A DNA stretch of 64,000 nucleotides from contig JHYK01000004.1 in the NCBI GenBank assembly GCA_000621405.1, positions 1 to 64,000 of the forward strand, read 5' to 3'. Numbering within the stretch: the stretch's first letter is position 1; each line of letters opens with the position of its first letter. Made by a program: the position numbers and the translations under genes. This stretch comes from Lachnospiraceae bacterium AC3007. GTDB lineage: Bacteria > Bacillota > Clostridia > Lachnospirales > Lachnospiraceae. Shown here in pieces: positions 52,993 to 61,610 of the stretch. Under the pieces are notes generated by a model. It was not told the origin of the DNA and did no database searches. It saw only the letters and a program-made list of their open reading frames with translations.

Positions 52993-53913
52993 ATGACTGA
53001 AGAGATGACGCTTCTTATCATGGCAGCAGGTATGGGAAGCCGTTACGGCGGAATGAAGCAGATAGACCACGTAGATGAAGACAATGATAAGATCATTGAT
53101 TTTTCTATATTTGATGCGGCAGAGGCAGGATTTGACAAAGTCGTACTGATCATAAAAAAAGAAAACCAAAAGGTGTTTGACGAAGAGATCAAAGAGCGTG
53201 TGGGAGACAGGATACGGATAGAGTATGCCTATCAGGAGCTTGGTGATATCCCGTCCGGAGCACCGGTATACGAAGAACGGCAAAAGCCCTGGGGGACTGC
53301 GCATGCGGTCCTTTCGGCGAGGGATATTGTAGACGGTCCTTTTGCCGTGATCAATGCAGATGATTTTTACGGAAGGGATGCCTTCGAAAAGGCAGCGGCT
53401 TTTCTGTCCGGGGCAGATAAGGGACATTATGCAATGGTGGCCTACGATCTGATGAATACCCTGACGGAAAACGGCACGGTATCAAGAGGCGTATGTACGG
53501 TGTCGGAAGAGGGATTTCTAAGACAAGTCACCGAGCGGACGAAGATAAGAAAAACCGGTAGCGGAGCAGAGTATGAGGAAGACGACGGAACAACCTGGAC
53601 AGAGCTTGAGCATGATGCTGCGGTCAGCATGAATTTCTGGTGCTTCGCATCCGATTTCATGAGCGAAGCAGCCCGAAGCTTTGAGGATTTTTATCGTAAC
53701 GAATTACCGTCTGATCCCTTAAAAAAGGAATGCTATCTGCCGTCCGTCGTATCGGATCTTCTGGCCCGGAGACTTTGCGATGTTAAAGTCCTCAGGACGG
53801 CAGGCGTCTGGCACGGAGTGACATACAAGGAAGACAAAGCCGGCGTGATCTCTGCAATAAAGGATCTTAAAGATTCCGGAGTATACCCCAAAAAGCTCTG
53901 GAGCCGTTCCTGA
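52993..53913 (+). CDS. Sugar-phosphate nucleotidyltransferase-like protein
   Basis: A 306-aa Rossmann-type nucleotidyltransferase. The N-terminal loop IMAAGMGSRYGGMKQID is the G-x-G-x-R-x-G-x-x-K signature, and VINADDFYGRDAF gives the metal-binding Asp. The segment PWGTAHAVLSARDIV is typical of UTP/dTTP-sugar-phosphate transferases. A second domain (about 175-300) is not a left-handed beta-helix. Substrate unknown; the DUF2971 gene and hypB upstream do not clarify it. AAGGAG lies about 10 bases before ATG 52993. It faces the MATE gene with 9 bases between stops. Confidence 0.8.
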   Translation: MTEEMTLLIMAAGMGSRYGGMKQIDHVDEDNDKIIDFSIFDAAEAGFDKVVLIIKKENQKVFDEEIKERVGDRIRIEYAYQELGDIPSGAPVYEERQKPWGTAHAVLSARDIVDGPFAVINADDFYGRDAFEKAAAFLSGADKGHYAMVAYDLMNTLTENGTVSRGVCTVSEEGFLRQVTERTKIRKTGSGAEYEEDDGTTWTELEHDAAVSMNFWCFASDFMSEAARSFEDFYRNELPSDPLKKECYLPSVVSDLLARRLCDVKVLRTAGVWHGVTYKEDKAGVISAIKDLKDSGVYPKKLWSRS

Positions 53914-53922
53914 TACGGCCTT

Positions 53923-55317
53923 TTACACTGAACTTGTATATTGTGTCAGATCGTTTATCCAGATGCCTTTTTTTACCATGATAAATCCGATAAGGCATTT
54001 TATGAGCCCGAGCAGCTGTACTGCAGCGAAAAGCGGCAGTATCGAAAGTGATGAAAACCTTACCATAAAGATAAGGAAAGGTATCGGGACCACCCAGATA
54101 AACAGTGAATCAAACACGAAAGTCATCCAGGTGTTACCGCCGGATCTCAATGTAAAGTACGTGGAATTTTCAAAGGAATAGATCGGCATGAAAACTGCAT
54201 ACATCCGGATAAGACCGGCCGCTATCCCCCGGATCTCATCGGATGTGTTGTAGATCATGGGGAACCTTCCGGATACCGAAAACAGAAGCGAGCCGGATAC
54301 AAGGCACAATGCTATCGAGAATAAAGCAAGCTGAAAAGCTTCTTCCAGAAGAGCCTTTTTTCCCTTCATCTTTTTCCCAAGCTCCTGTCCGAGGACTATT
54401 GCTATCACATCTCCCATTGCGATGATCACGATATTAAATACATTATTCAAAGTTGTGGCGATGTTCATTCCGGCTACCACGTCGAGTCCGAGAAGAGAGT
54501 ACTGCTGGCTCAGGACAGTCTGACCGGCGGACCAGAGGAACTCGTTAAGCAGGACCGGAGAAGCCTTCAGGGCAATCTTTGCGGCAAGATCCGGCGGCAC
54601 GAAAAAGGACCGGTAAAGACCGGCAAAGAACGGCTTTTTTGCTGTGTGTGTATGCGACCAGAATACAACGATAAAAGCTTCTATGCATCGTGAAAGGATA
54701 GTTGCCAGAGCAGCGCCGACCACTCCAAGCGCCGGAGCCCCGAATTTACCGTATATCAGCACATAATTTCCTGCCAGGTTTACGATGACTGCGATCACCC
54801 CGGCCTTCATGGGGAGCATGGTCTCACCGCTCTCTCTGAGCGATCCGGCATACGACATGGATATCGCAAAAGGAAGCATCTCAAACAGTATGACAGAAAG
54901 ATAAGATCTGGCTGAAGCCAGCGTCTCAGAAATGTTACCGGTGCCGCCCTCGCCCCTGAGCCAGAGGCTTATCAGCGCATCTCCCTTAAGATTCAGGACA
55001 AGGATCCATATCACGGTAAGAAGGACCGACACGAAGAGCTTCATTCTCATTGTATAGCGTATGCCGTCATTATCGCCTTTCCCGGCGAACTGAGCGGTGA
55101 ATATCCCGATCCCCGCTGTCGCACCGAAAAGGCAGAGGAAGAAAACAAACAAAAGCTGATTGACGATCGATACGCCGCTCATGGCATCGGTTCCGATCCT
55201 GCCCACCATGATGTTATCGAGCATTCCGACAAAATTAGTAATGCCGTTCTGTATCATTATAGGAACGGCAATGATCATTATTTTTTTATAAAAATCTTTT
55301 TCCCCGATCAGTTTCAT
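53923..55317 (-). CDS. MATE-family efflux transporter
   Basis: A 464-aa exporter with twelve predicted membrane helices in two similar halves. MIQNGITNFVGMLDNIMVGRIGTDAMSGVS is the typical MATE start (here the part LDNIMVGRIGTDAMSGVS); later segments GSLRESGETMLPM and ALGVVGAALATILSRCIEA also fit. It probably exchanges sodium or protons for cationic drugs or metabolites. Weak ribosome site (AGGA close to ATG 55317). Single gene, facing the nucleotidyltransferase. Confidence 0.9.
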   Translation of the reverse strand: MKLIGEKDFYKKIMIIAVPIMIQNGITNFVGMLDNIMVGRIGTDAMSGVSIVNQLLFVFFLCLFGATAGIGIFTAQFAGKGDNDGIRYTMRMKLFVSVLLTVIWILVLNLKGDALISLWLRGEGGTGNISETLASARSYLSVILFEMLPFAISMSYAGSLRESGETMLPMKAGVIAVIVNLAGNYVLIYGKFGAPALGVVGAALATILSRCIEAFIVVFWSHTHTAKKPFFAGLYRSFFVPPDLAAKIALKASPVLLNEFLWSAGQTVLSQQYSLLGLDVVAGMNIATTLNNVFNIVIIAMGDVIAIVLGQELGKKMKGKKALLEEAFQLALFSIALCLVSGSLLFSVSGRFPMIYNTSDEIRGIAAGLIRMYAVFMPIYSFENSTYFTLRSGGNTWMTFVFDSLFIWVVPIPFLIFMVRFSSLSILPLFAAVQLLGLIKCLIGFIMVKKGIWINDLTQYTSSV

Positions 55318-55366
55318 ATCCTAGTATTTTAAGCGTAATTCAGGATGGTTTCAAGAACAGAGGGTT

Positions 55367-55396
55367 TTGACGCACAAATCGTAGATATGGTATAAT
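55367..55396 (+). promoter_or_regulatory. Promoter of the trigger-factor-like lipoprotein gene
   Basis: TTGACG (55367-55372), 18 bases, TATAAT (55391-55396), about 47 bases before the start codon. It likely drives the lipoprotein, asnS and following genes. Confidence 0.75.
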
Positions 55397-55442
55397 ACCA
55401 CGTTATGTTATACAAAATATAGCAAATTGACCGGGAGAATCA

Positions 55443-56534
55443 ATGATCATGAAAAGCAATAAGATAGGCACTGCCGCGCTGATCCTTGTGATGACCATAG
55501 CTGCCGCAGGCCTTACGGGATGTGCGGAAGACGATAAAACGGGATCGCTTGATACGGTGGATCCCTCAAAATACGTGACCCTTGGCGAATATAAGGGACT
55601 CAGCATTGAGGCCGAAGATACATCGGTTACGGATGAAGATGTGGAGAACAGCATAAAGAGCATGCTCGCGGAGTACGGCGAGATGAAAGAGGTTACCGGC
55701 CGCAGCGCCAGACTCGGAGACACCGTTAACATTGATTATGAAGGTATAAAGGACGGAGTGGCTTTTGAAGGCGGTACCGGCACGACGGATCTGGAGCTTG
55801 GATCTCATACATTCATAGATGGATTTGAAGACGGAGTAGTAGGCATGTCTGCCGGTGACAAAAAGGATCTGGCTCTTACTTTTCCCGAAGTGTACCATGA
55901 CGAAGATCTTGCCGGTGCAGATGTGATCTTTCATGTACAGGTCAATTCCATATCGGAAAATGTTATCCCGGAACTTACCGATGAATTTGTAAAAGGCCTC
56001 GACGGAGGATATCAGACAGTGGATGAATACAGAGGCTCCGTAAGGAGTCAGCTTGTCGAGCAGAAGGAGACTCAGGCAAAGGACAGCATGGAAGCCGAAC
56101 TCATGCAGATGGCGATAGATAATGCCCAGTGTGACCTTCAGAAGCTGCCCGAGTGGCTCGTGACCCAGAACAAAGTAAGCTACACTACCGGGATCGAAAG
56201 CTTCGTATCCCAATACGGGATGACACTGGATGAATATCTGTCTTCGGCCGGAGGCGATATAAAGTCATTTGAAGCCGAGGCGGAAGACTATGCGAGGGAT
56301 AAATCAAAAAACGATCTGGTCGTAGAGGCTATCGCAAAAGCGGAAGGGCTTGAGGTCAGCGATGAGGAGCGTAATGAATACTTTTCTGAATATGCATCGA
56401 CCTACGGTACCACGATCGATGAGATCAAAAAAGCCCTGTCCGAAGATGAGCTGAACATATATCTGCTTCAGACCAAAGTCATGGATTTTCTCTATGAGAA
56501 TGCAAATATAGAAGCTGCAAAGTCAGATCAGTAA
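55443..56534 (+). CDS. Lipoprotein with trigger-factor-like PPIase and C-terminal domains
   Basis: A 363-aa lipoprotein (lipobox LTGC, C27). Residues about 55-190 hold an FKBP/trigger-factor-type peptidyl-prolyl isomerase domain (ARLGDTVNIDYEGIKDGVAFEGG, LGSHTFIDGFEDGVVGMSAGDK), and about 190-355 resemble the helical C-terminal domain of trigger factor. The ribosome-binding N-domain is missing and replaced by a signal peptide, so it would fold secreted proteins outside the membrane, in place of PrsA. ATG 55443 has GGGAG 5 bases upstream; ATG 55449 is an alternative. asnS follows 15 bases later. Confidence 0.85.
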   Translation: MIMKSNKIGTAALILVMTIAAAGLTGCAEDDKTGSLDTVDPSKYVTLGEYKGLSIEAEDTSVTDEDVENSIKSMLAEYGEMKEVTGRSARLGDTVNIDYEGIKDGVAFEGGTGTTDLELGSHTFIDGFEDGVVGMSAGDKKDLALTFPEVYHDEDLAGADVIFHVQVNSISENVIPELTDEFVKGLDGGYQTVDEYRGSVRSQLVEQKETQAKDSMEAELMQMAIDNAQCDLQKLPEWLVTQNKVSYTTGIESFVSQYGMTLDEYLSSAGGDIKSFEAEAEDYARDKSKNDLVVEAIAKAEGLEVSDEERNEYFSEYASTYGTTIDEIKKALSEDELNIYLLQTKVMDFLYENANIEAAKSDQ

Positions 56535-56549
56535 AGAGGAGAAAAGAGA

Positions 56550-57941
56550 ATGGAACTGACAGACATAAGATCATTATATAAGGATACGGAAAGCTTTACG
56601 GACAAGGAGATAACGGTCGGGGGATGGGTCAGATCCAACAGGGATTCCAAGACATTCGGATTCCTGACGCTCTCCGACGGAACATACTTCAATACCCTTC
56701 AGGTAGTGTATTCTGACAGCCTGGCTAATTTTCAGGAACTTGCAAAGCTGAACGTCGGGAGCGCCGTGATCGCAAAGGGAAGATTCGTGGCTACTCCTGA
56801 TGCAAAGCAGGCCTTTGAGATGCAGGCACAGGAGGTCATCCTGGAGGGAGCGGCAGGCCCCGATTATCCTCTTCAGAAGAAAAGACATACCCTGGAATAC
56901 CTGAGGACCATGACTCATCTCAGAGCCAGGACAAACACATTTCAGGCTGTGTACAGGGTAAGGTCGCTGATCGCATATGCCATTCACAGGTTTTTCCAGG
57001 ACAGAGATTTTGTGTATGTGCACACTCCCATTATCACAGGTTCTGATGCAGAGGGAGCCGGCGAGATGTTCCAGGTCACGACTCTGCCTCTGTCTGATAT
57101 TCCCCGCTCTGAGGACGGTTCTGTCGATTTTTCAAAGGATTTCTTCAATAAGCCCACAAATCTCACGGTATCAGGTCAGCTGAACGGAGAGACTTTCGCA
57201 TGCGCCTTTAAGAACATATATACTTTCGGTCCTACTTTCAGGGCAGAGAATTCCAATACAACGCGGCATGCGGCAGAATTCTGGATGATAGAACCCGAGA
57301 TAGCATTTGCGGATCTTGAGGACGACATGACTCTTGCGGAGGACATGATCAAATACATGATCCGGTACGTACTGGAGAATGCCCCGGAAGAGATGAACTT
57401 CTTTAATTCGTTTATCGACAAGGGACTGATAGAGAGACTGAATCACGTGGCGGATTCGGACTTCGGACGGGTCACCTATACCGAAGCCGTGGAGATATTA
57501 AAGAAACACAACGACGACTTCCAGTATAAGGTTGAGTGGGGATGCGACCTGCAGACCGAGCATGAAAGATATCTTACGGAACAGGTATATAAGAGACCGG
57601 TGTTTGTAACGGATTACCCGAAAGATATCAAGGCCTTTTATATGAAGCAGAATCCTGACGGAAAGACTGTGGCAGCGATGGACTGCCTGGTTCCCGGAAT
57701 AGGTGAGATAATCGGTGGATCACAGCGTGAAGAAGACTATGACAAGCTTCTTTCCAGAATGAAAGAACTCAATATGGATGTGGATCAGTATGGGTTCTAT
57801 CTGGACCTCAGAAAGTACGGGACAGTAAGGCATGCAGGTTTTGGACTTGGATTTGAGAGGGCCGTCATGTATCTGACCGGAATGGAGAATATCAGGGACG
57901 TTCTTCCGTTCCCCAGAACTGTCAACAACTGCGAATTATAG
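56550..57941 (+). CDS. asnS: Asparaginyl-tRNA synthetase
   Basis: Charges tRNA-Asn. The 463-aa product has the N-terminal OB anticodon-binding fold ([22 protein letters not shown]) and class II motifs: motif 2 [25 protein letters not shown] (conserved part [17 protein letters not shown]), and motif 3 near [21 protein letters not shown]. It ends [11 protein letters not shown], as usual for AsnRS. Strong GAGGAG upstream of ATG 56550. Confidence 0.96.
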   Translation: MELTDIRSLYKDTESFTDKEITVGGWVRSNRDSKTFGFLTLSDGTYFNTLQVVYSDSLANFQELAKLNVGSAVIAKGRFVATPDAKQAFEMQAQEVILEGAAGPDYPLQKKRHTLEYLRTMTHLRARTNTFQAVYRVRSLIAYAIHRFFQDRDFVYVHTPIITGSDAEGAGEMFQVTTLPLSDIPRSEDGSVDFSKDFFNKPTNLTVSGQLNGETFACAFKNIYTFGPTFRAENSNTTRHAAEFWMIEPEIAFADLEDDMTLAEDMIKYMIRYVLENAPEEMNFFNSFIDKGLIERLNHVADSDFGRVTYTEAVEILKKHNDDFQYKVEWGCDLQTEHERYLTEQVYKRPVFVTDYPKDIKAFYMKQNPDGKTVAAMDCLVPGIGEIIGGSQREEDYDKLLSRMKELNMDVDQYGFYLDLRKYGTVRHAGFGLGFERAVMYLTGMENIRDVLPFPRTVNNCEL

Positions 57942-57963
57942 AGCAGGTATACCGGGAGATCTT

Positions 57964-59298
57964 TTGAAGCAAAGGCATTATAAGATCATAGCTGCAATAA
58001 TGACATGCGCAATGCTGGCTGACGCGCAAACAGGCGGACAGGCAGTTTTTGCTGCGCCAAAAAGCGAGCTCGAGAAGGATGCCAGTGAAAATCAGAAAAA
58101 GCTGGATGAGGCCAATGCCGAGGCCGGCAGTATCGAGTCAGAGAAGGAAGCAGCAGAAGAAGAGCTGGCGGCAGCCCAGGAACAGCTGGTACAGCTTCTG
58201 GCAGAAGTCGACATACTCCGGGATGACATAGAGAAGAAAAAAGCAGAGATAGAGCAGGCCAAAGCGGACTATGAAGTGGCGAAGACCGAAGAGGAGCGCC
58301 AGTACAATACAATGAAAGCCCGTATCAAATATATGTACGAAAACGGGACGACCGGCTCAACGGAGTATCTGGATATCCTGCTTCATGCCAACAGCCTTAC
58401 AGATGCGCTGAACAAGGCCGCGTATGCCGAGAAGCTTGCAGAGTATGACAGGAATATGCTGAACAAGTTTATTGAGGCAAAGGAGGCAGTAGCTGAGAGA
58501 CAAAAGGCTCTGGAGGATGATCTTTCCGAACTGGAAGAGGAGGAGACAGACCTGGAAGAGAGAGAATGGGAGCTTAACGCTACGATAAATGAGCAGCGCG
58601 AATCGGTCGAGAATTTCAGCGCCAGACTGGCAGCAGCAAAAAGCGAAGCCAAGGCGTACAAGAAAAAGATAGATGAAGATAACGCTGAAATAGCGCGTAT
58701 AGTGGCCGAGGAAAAAGAACAGGCAAGAAAGAAAGCTGAAGAAGAAGCCAGGAAGAAGAAGGAAGCCGAAGAGGCCGCGAAAAAGAAAGCGAAAGAAGAG
58801 CAGGAGAAGCAGGCTCAAAGCGCTTCGCAGGAAGAGGAATACAAAGAAGAGCGCCGGGATGAAGATAATTATGACAGCGATAGCGACGACGATGACGATG
58901 AGGAGCGCGAAGAGGAGGAGCACGAAGAGCACCACTCATCATCCGGCGGCAGCGGTCTGGGTTCAGAGATAGCCTCCTACGCCCAGCAGTTTATCGGCAA
59001 TCCTTATGTGTCCGGTGGAACGAGTCTTACCGATGGATGTGACTGTTCCGGATTTACTCAGTCTGTGTATAAGCATTTTGGATACAGCCTTCCCCGGAGA
59101 TCCGATGATCAGGGACACTACGGACAGTCCGTGGATGGCATGGAAAATGCCCAGCCGGGTGATATATTCTATTACGTGGGACATGTCGGGATATACATAG
59201 GGAACGGCTACATCGTGCATGCATCCACTCCGGCTACCGGGATAAAGGTCACTCCCGCAACATACAGAAGTATTTCATCGATAAGAAGAATAGTATAA
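57964..59298 (+). CDS. Secreted NlpC/P60 peptidoglycan endopeptidase with coiled coil
   Basis: A 444-aa exported wall hydrolase. A signal peptide (likely cleaved after VFA, residue 30) is followed by a long coiled coil (about 33-255, rich in E, K, A; PcsB/CwlO-like), a K/E then D/E-rich low-complexity linker (about 250-330) and a C-terminal NlpC/P60 domain with catalytic Cys361 (CDCSGF), His407 (GHVGIYIG) and a third polar residue near HAS. It would cut stem peptides during growth or division. The start is TTG 57964 with GGGAG 5 bases upstream. The next gene's ATG shares the last base of the stop. Confidence 0.9.
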   Translation: MKQRHYKIIAAIMTCAMLADAQTGGQAVFAAPKSELEKDASENQKKLDEANAEAGSIESEKEAAEEELAAAQEQLVQLLAEVDILRDDIEKKKAEIEQAKADYEVAKTEEERQYNTMKARIKYMYENGTTGSTEYLDILLHANSLTDALNKAAYAEKLAEYDRNMLNKFIEAKEAVAERQKALEDDLSELEEEETDLEEREWELNATINEQRESVENFSARLAAAKSEAKAYKKKIDEDNAEIARIVAEEKEQARKKAEEEARKKKEAEEAAKKKAKEEQEKQAQSASQEEEYKEERRDEDNYDSDSDDDDDEEREEEEHEEHHSSSGGSGLGSEIASYAQQFIGNPYVSGGTSLTDGCDCSGFTQSVYKHFGYSLPRRSDDQGHYGQSVDGMENAQPGDIFYYVGHVGIYIGNGYIVHASTPATGIKVTPATYRSISSIRRIV

Positions 59299-60014
59299 TG
59301 TACAGTTTTTTTTCAAGGATCAGATACAGCGAATGTGATGCCGAGGGTAAGCTCTCCCTTATAGGCCTCTTAAATTATTTTCAGGATTGCTCTACGCAGC
59401 AGTCTGAAGATCTGGGAATAGGGGTAGAGGTGCTGCATCGCCGGGGGGCCTTATGGGTCGTTAATTCCTGGCAGATAGATATACTGAGATGGCCCGCTCT
59501 TGGTGAAAAGGTCGAGGCAGTGACGATCCCTTATGATATAAAGGGATTTTTCGGAAAGAGAAACTTCTGCATGAAGGACGAGAACGGAGAGTATCTTGCC
59601 AAGGCCGACTCTTTCTGGACATATATATCCGACAAGACCGGATCCCCTCTTCGCATACCGCCGGATATCCTTAACGGATATGTAATGGAAGCAAAGCTGG
59701 ACATGGATTATCAGGGCCGGAAGATCGATTATCCGAAAGACGGAGCGGGAGCGGTAAAGGGAAAGGCCGTGCCGGTCACGGAATTTCTGCTCGATGCGAA
59801 CCATCATGTGAACAACGGGAAATACGTCGAGATAGCCACGGGCTTTGTCAGGGAAGCCGACGATATAGACAGACTGAGAGTGGAATACAGGAAGCAGGCA
59901 TTCCTGGGAGAGACGATGTATCCTGAAACGTATGATCTCGGAAGCCGGCAGGTGGTCAAGCTCTCGGACAGCAATGATATACCATATACGATAGTGGAAT
60001 TTACAAAATTATGA
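59298..60014 (+). CDS. Acyl-ACP thioesterase (FatA/FatB-like)
   Basis: A 238-aa double-hotdog protein that releases free fatty acids from acyl carrier protein. SRIRYSECDAEGKLSLIGLLNYFQDCSTQQSEDL is the N-terminal hotdog; the plant-type active-site block LLDANHHVNNGKYVE has the D-x-N-x-H-V-N-N pattern in the second hotdog, and ALWVVNSWQIDILRWP is a typical joining strand. It is one of the short bacterial relatives. It overlaps the NlpC/P60 gene by one base and the next gene by 4. Confidence 0.85.
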   Translation: MYSFFSRIRYSECDAEGKLSLIGLLNYFQDCSTQQSEDLGIGVEVLHRRGALWVVNSWQIDILRWPALGEKVEAVTIPYDIKGFFGKRNFCMKDENGEYLAKADSFWTYISDKTGSPLRIPPDILNGYVMEAKLDMDYQGRKIDYPKDGAGAVKGKAVPVTEFLLDANHHVNNGKYVEIATGFVREADDIDRLRVEYRKQAFLGETMYPETYDLGSRQVVKLSDSNDIPYTIVEFTKL

Positions 60015-60841
60015 TCGAAGTAGGAAAAAGCTCAACTCTTAAGATAAGCCGGATCCTGAAGCAGGGCGCGTATCTTACGGACGGTAAAAGTGACGTGCTG
60101 CTGCCGGAAAAGCAGGTGCCCGAAGGCGCTGCTGTGGGAGACGAGATCCATGTTTTCGTGTACAGGGATTCAAAGGACAGGCTGATATCCACGACAAGAG
60201 TTCCTCTTATCCAGCTCGGAGAGATAGCAAGACTCAGGGTAAAAGAGATGACAAAGATAGGAGCTTTTCTTGATATGGGTCTGGAGCGGGATCTGCTCCT
60301 TCCCTTCCATGAGATGACGAAAAAGCCGTCAGAGAACGACAGTGTTCTGGTCGCCATGTATCTTGATAAATCAGGACGTCTCTGCGCTACCGAGAAACTC
60401 TATGAGTATCTGGAAAGCGGATCCGGTCACCGGAAAGATGATGAAGTCACAGGAACTTTGTATGAGGTCAGCAGGAATTTTGGCGCATTCGTGGCAGTCG
60501 AAGACAGATATTCGGCTCTTATCCCCGCTAAGGAATTCTCAAACGAAGCTGCCCCGGGAGATACCGTTACATGCAGAGTCACGGGAGTAAAGCCTGACGG
60601 CAGGCTCAATCTCTCACTCAGAAAAAAAGCATATCTCCAGATGAAGGATGATGCAGAGGTCCTTATGGAAAGGATACATAACGAAGCCGGACTTCGTTTT
60701 ACGGATAAAGCAGATCCGGAGCTCATCAAAGAGCAGACCGGTCTTTCCAAGGCTGCATTCAAAAGAGCGATAGGACAGTTGCTGAAAGCAAAACGGATAG
60801 TGATAAAGGAGGATGGAATCTATGAAAGAGATAAGCACTGA
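60011..60841 (+). CDS. CvfB/YitL-like S1 RNA-binding protein
   Basis: A 276-aa protein with S1-like beta-barrels (about 1-60, 65-135 and 145-215) and a C-terminal winged helix (about 225-276, DPELIKEQTGLSKAAFKRAIGQLLKAKRIVI). GLERDLLLPFHEM, DKSGRLCAT and LNLSLRKKAYLQM are characteristic of CvfB/YitL, which affects virulence and RNA metabolism in Staphylococcus and is widespread in Firmicutes. ATG 60011 overlaps the thioesterase stop. ridA begins inside its last codons. Confidence 0.85.
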   Translation: MIEVGKSSTLKISRILKQGAYLTDGKSDVLLPEKQVPEGAAVGDEIHVFVYRDSKDRLISTTRVPLIQLGEIARLRVKEMTKIGAFLDMGLERDLLLPFHEMTKKPSENDSVLVAMYLDKSGRLCATEKLYEYLESGSGHRKDDEVTGTLYEVSRNFGAFVAVEDRYSALIPAKEFSNEAAPGDTVTCRVTGVKPDGRLNLSLRKKAYLQMKDDAEVLMERIHNEAGLRFTDKADPELIKEQTGLSKAAFKRAIGQLLKAKRIVIKEDGIYERDKH

Positions 60842-61196
60842 CAGGGCTCCGCAGGCGATAGGTCCTTATTCACAGGCGATAGATGCGGGTGACAAGATCT
60901 TTACCTCGGGAGTGATCCCCGTGGATCCAGCCACCGGAGAGACAGTCGGGGAGACGGCACAGGAACAGGCAAGACAGGTATTCACAAACCTTAAGGCATT
61001 GCTGTCTGATGCGGGAAGCGGCATCGACAAGGTCATAAAGACAGTTGTCTTTATCAAGAACATGGATGATTTCGCGAAGATCAATGAGGTATATGCGGAG
61101 TTTTTCAGCAAGCCTTATCCGGCGAGAAGCTGCGTTGAAGTAGCAAGGCTTCCAAAGGACGTGCTCATAGAGGTGGAGGCTATAGCGGAAAAGTAG
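60822..61196 (+). CDS. ridA: RidA-family enamine/imine deaminase
   Basis: Hydrolyses reactive enamines made by PLP enzymes. The 124-aa protein has the signature APQAIGPYSQAIDAGD, GVIPVDPATGE, and YPARSCVEVARLPKDVLIEVEAIA with the substrate-binding Arg. ATG 60822 is preferred over 60813 because AAGGAGG (60806-60812) is 9 bases before it and only overlaps the other start. It overlaps the CvfB-like gene by 20 bases. Confidence 0.93.
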   Translation: MKEISTDRAPQAIGPYSQAIDAGDKIFTSGVIPVDPATGETVGETAQEQARQVFTNLKALLSDAGSGIDKVIKTVVFIKNMDDFAKINEVYAEFFSKPYPARSCVEVARLPKDVLIEVEAIAEK

Positions 61197-61206
61197 AGCA
61201 AATAAT

Positions 61207-61235
61207 TTGACATTGTTTGGAAAATATGGTTTAAT
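61207..61235 (+). promoter_or_regulatory. Promoter of the small protein gene at 61305
   Basis: TTGACA (61207-61212, perfect -35), 17 bases, TTTAAT (61230-61235), 10 bases after the ridA stop. About 64 bases of leader follow. Confidence 0.75.
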
Positions 61236-61304
61236 GCCACCCGAAACAGAGAAAACAGGCAGATTTGTATTGCGGACAGGATCTCCGCAAAGAAGGAGGA
61301 AATC

Positions 61305-61538
61305 ATGAAGATTGAAAACATTAAGGACATTGACAAGTTTTTTAAGACAGTTGATGAATGCAAGGGCAAGGTCGAGCTTGTGACTGGAGAGGGAGACAGA
61401 CTTAACCTCAAGAGCAAGCTCTCCCAGTATGTGTCCATGGCAAACATTTTTTCCGATGGCGTTATCAAGGAGCTGGAGCTTGTTGCATACGAGCCGGAGG
61501 ACATCGATAAGCTGGTTAATTTCATGATAAATCAGTGA
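61305..61538 (+). CDS. Small conserved-looking protein of unknown function
   Basis: A 77-aa acidic protein, mostly helical, without membrane segment or cysteines. It starts MKIENIKDIDKFFKTVDECKG, with one Cys only; the middle LVTGEGDRLNLKSKLSQYVS has polar helix character and the end EDIDKLVNFMINQ repeats the 'DIDK' theme. No family recognised. A strong AAGGAGG ribosome site, near-consensus promoter and strong terminator show it is an independent, probably well expressed gene. Confidence 0.82.
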   Translation: MKIENIKDIDKFFKTVDECKGKVELVTGEGDRLNLKSKLSQYVSMANIFSDGVIKELELVAYEPEDIDKLVNFMINQ

Positions 61539-61566
61539 TCGATCATTAATCATTCTGAAGATTAAA

Positions 61567-61605
61567 AAAGAGCCGTTCGTATTTACGAACGGCTCTTTGC
61601 TTTCT
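61567..61605. terminator. Bidirectional terminator, small protein / xylB
   Basis: AAAGAGCCGTTCGT (61567-61580), loop ATTT, ACGAACGGCTCTTT (61585-61598): a perfect 14-bp stem with T-rich tail on the plus strand (GCTTTCTG) and A-run upstream serving as T-run for the minus strand. It ends both convergent genes. Confidence 0.85.
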
Positions 61606-61610
61606 GTGGA

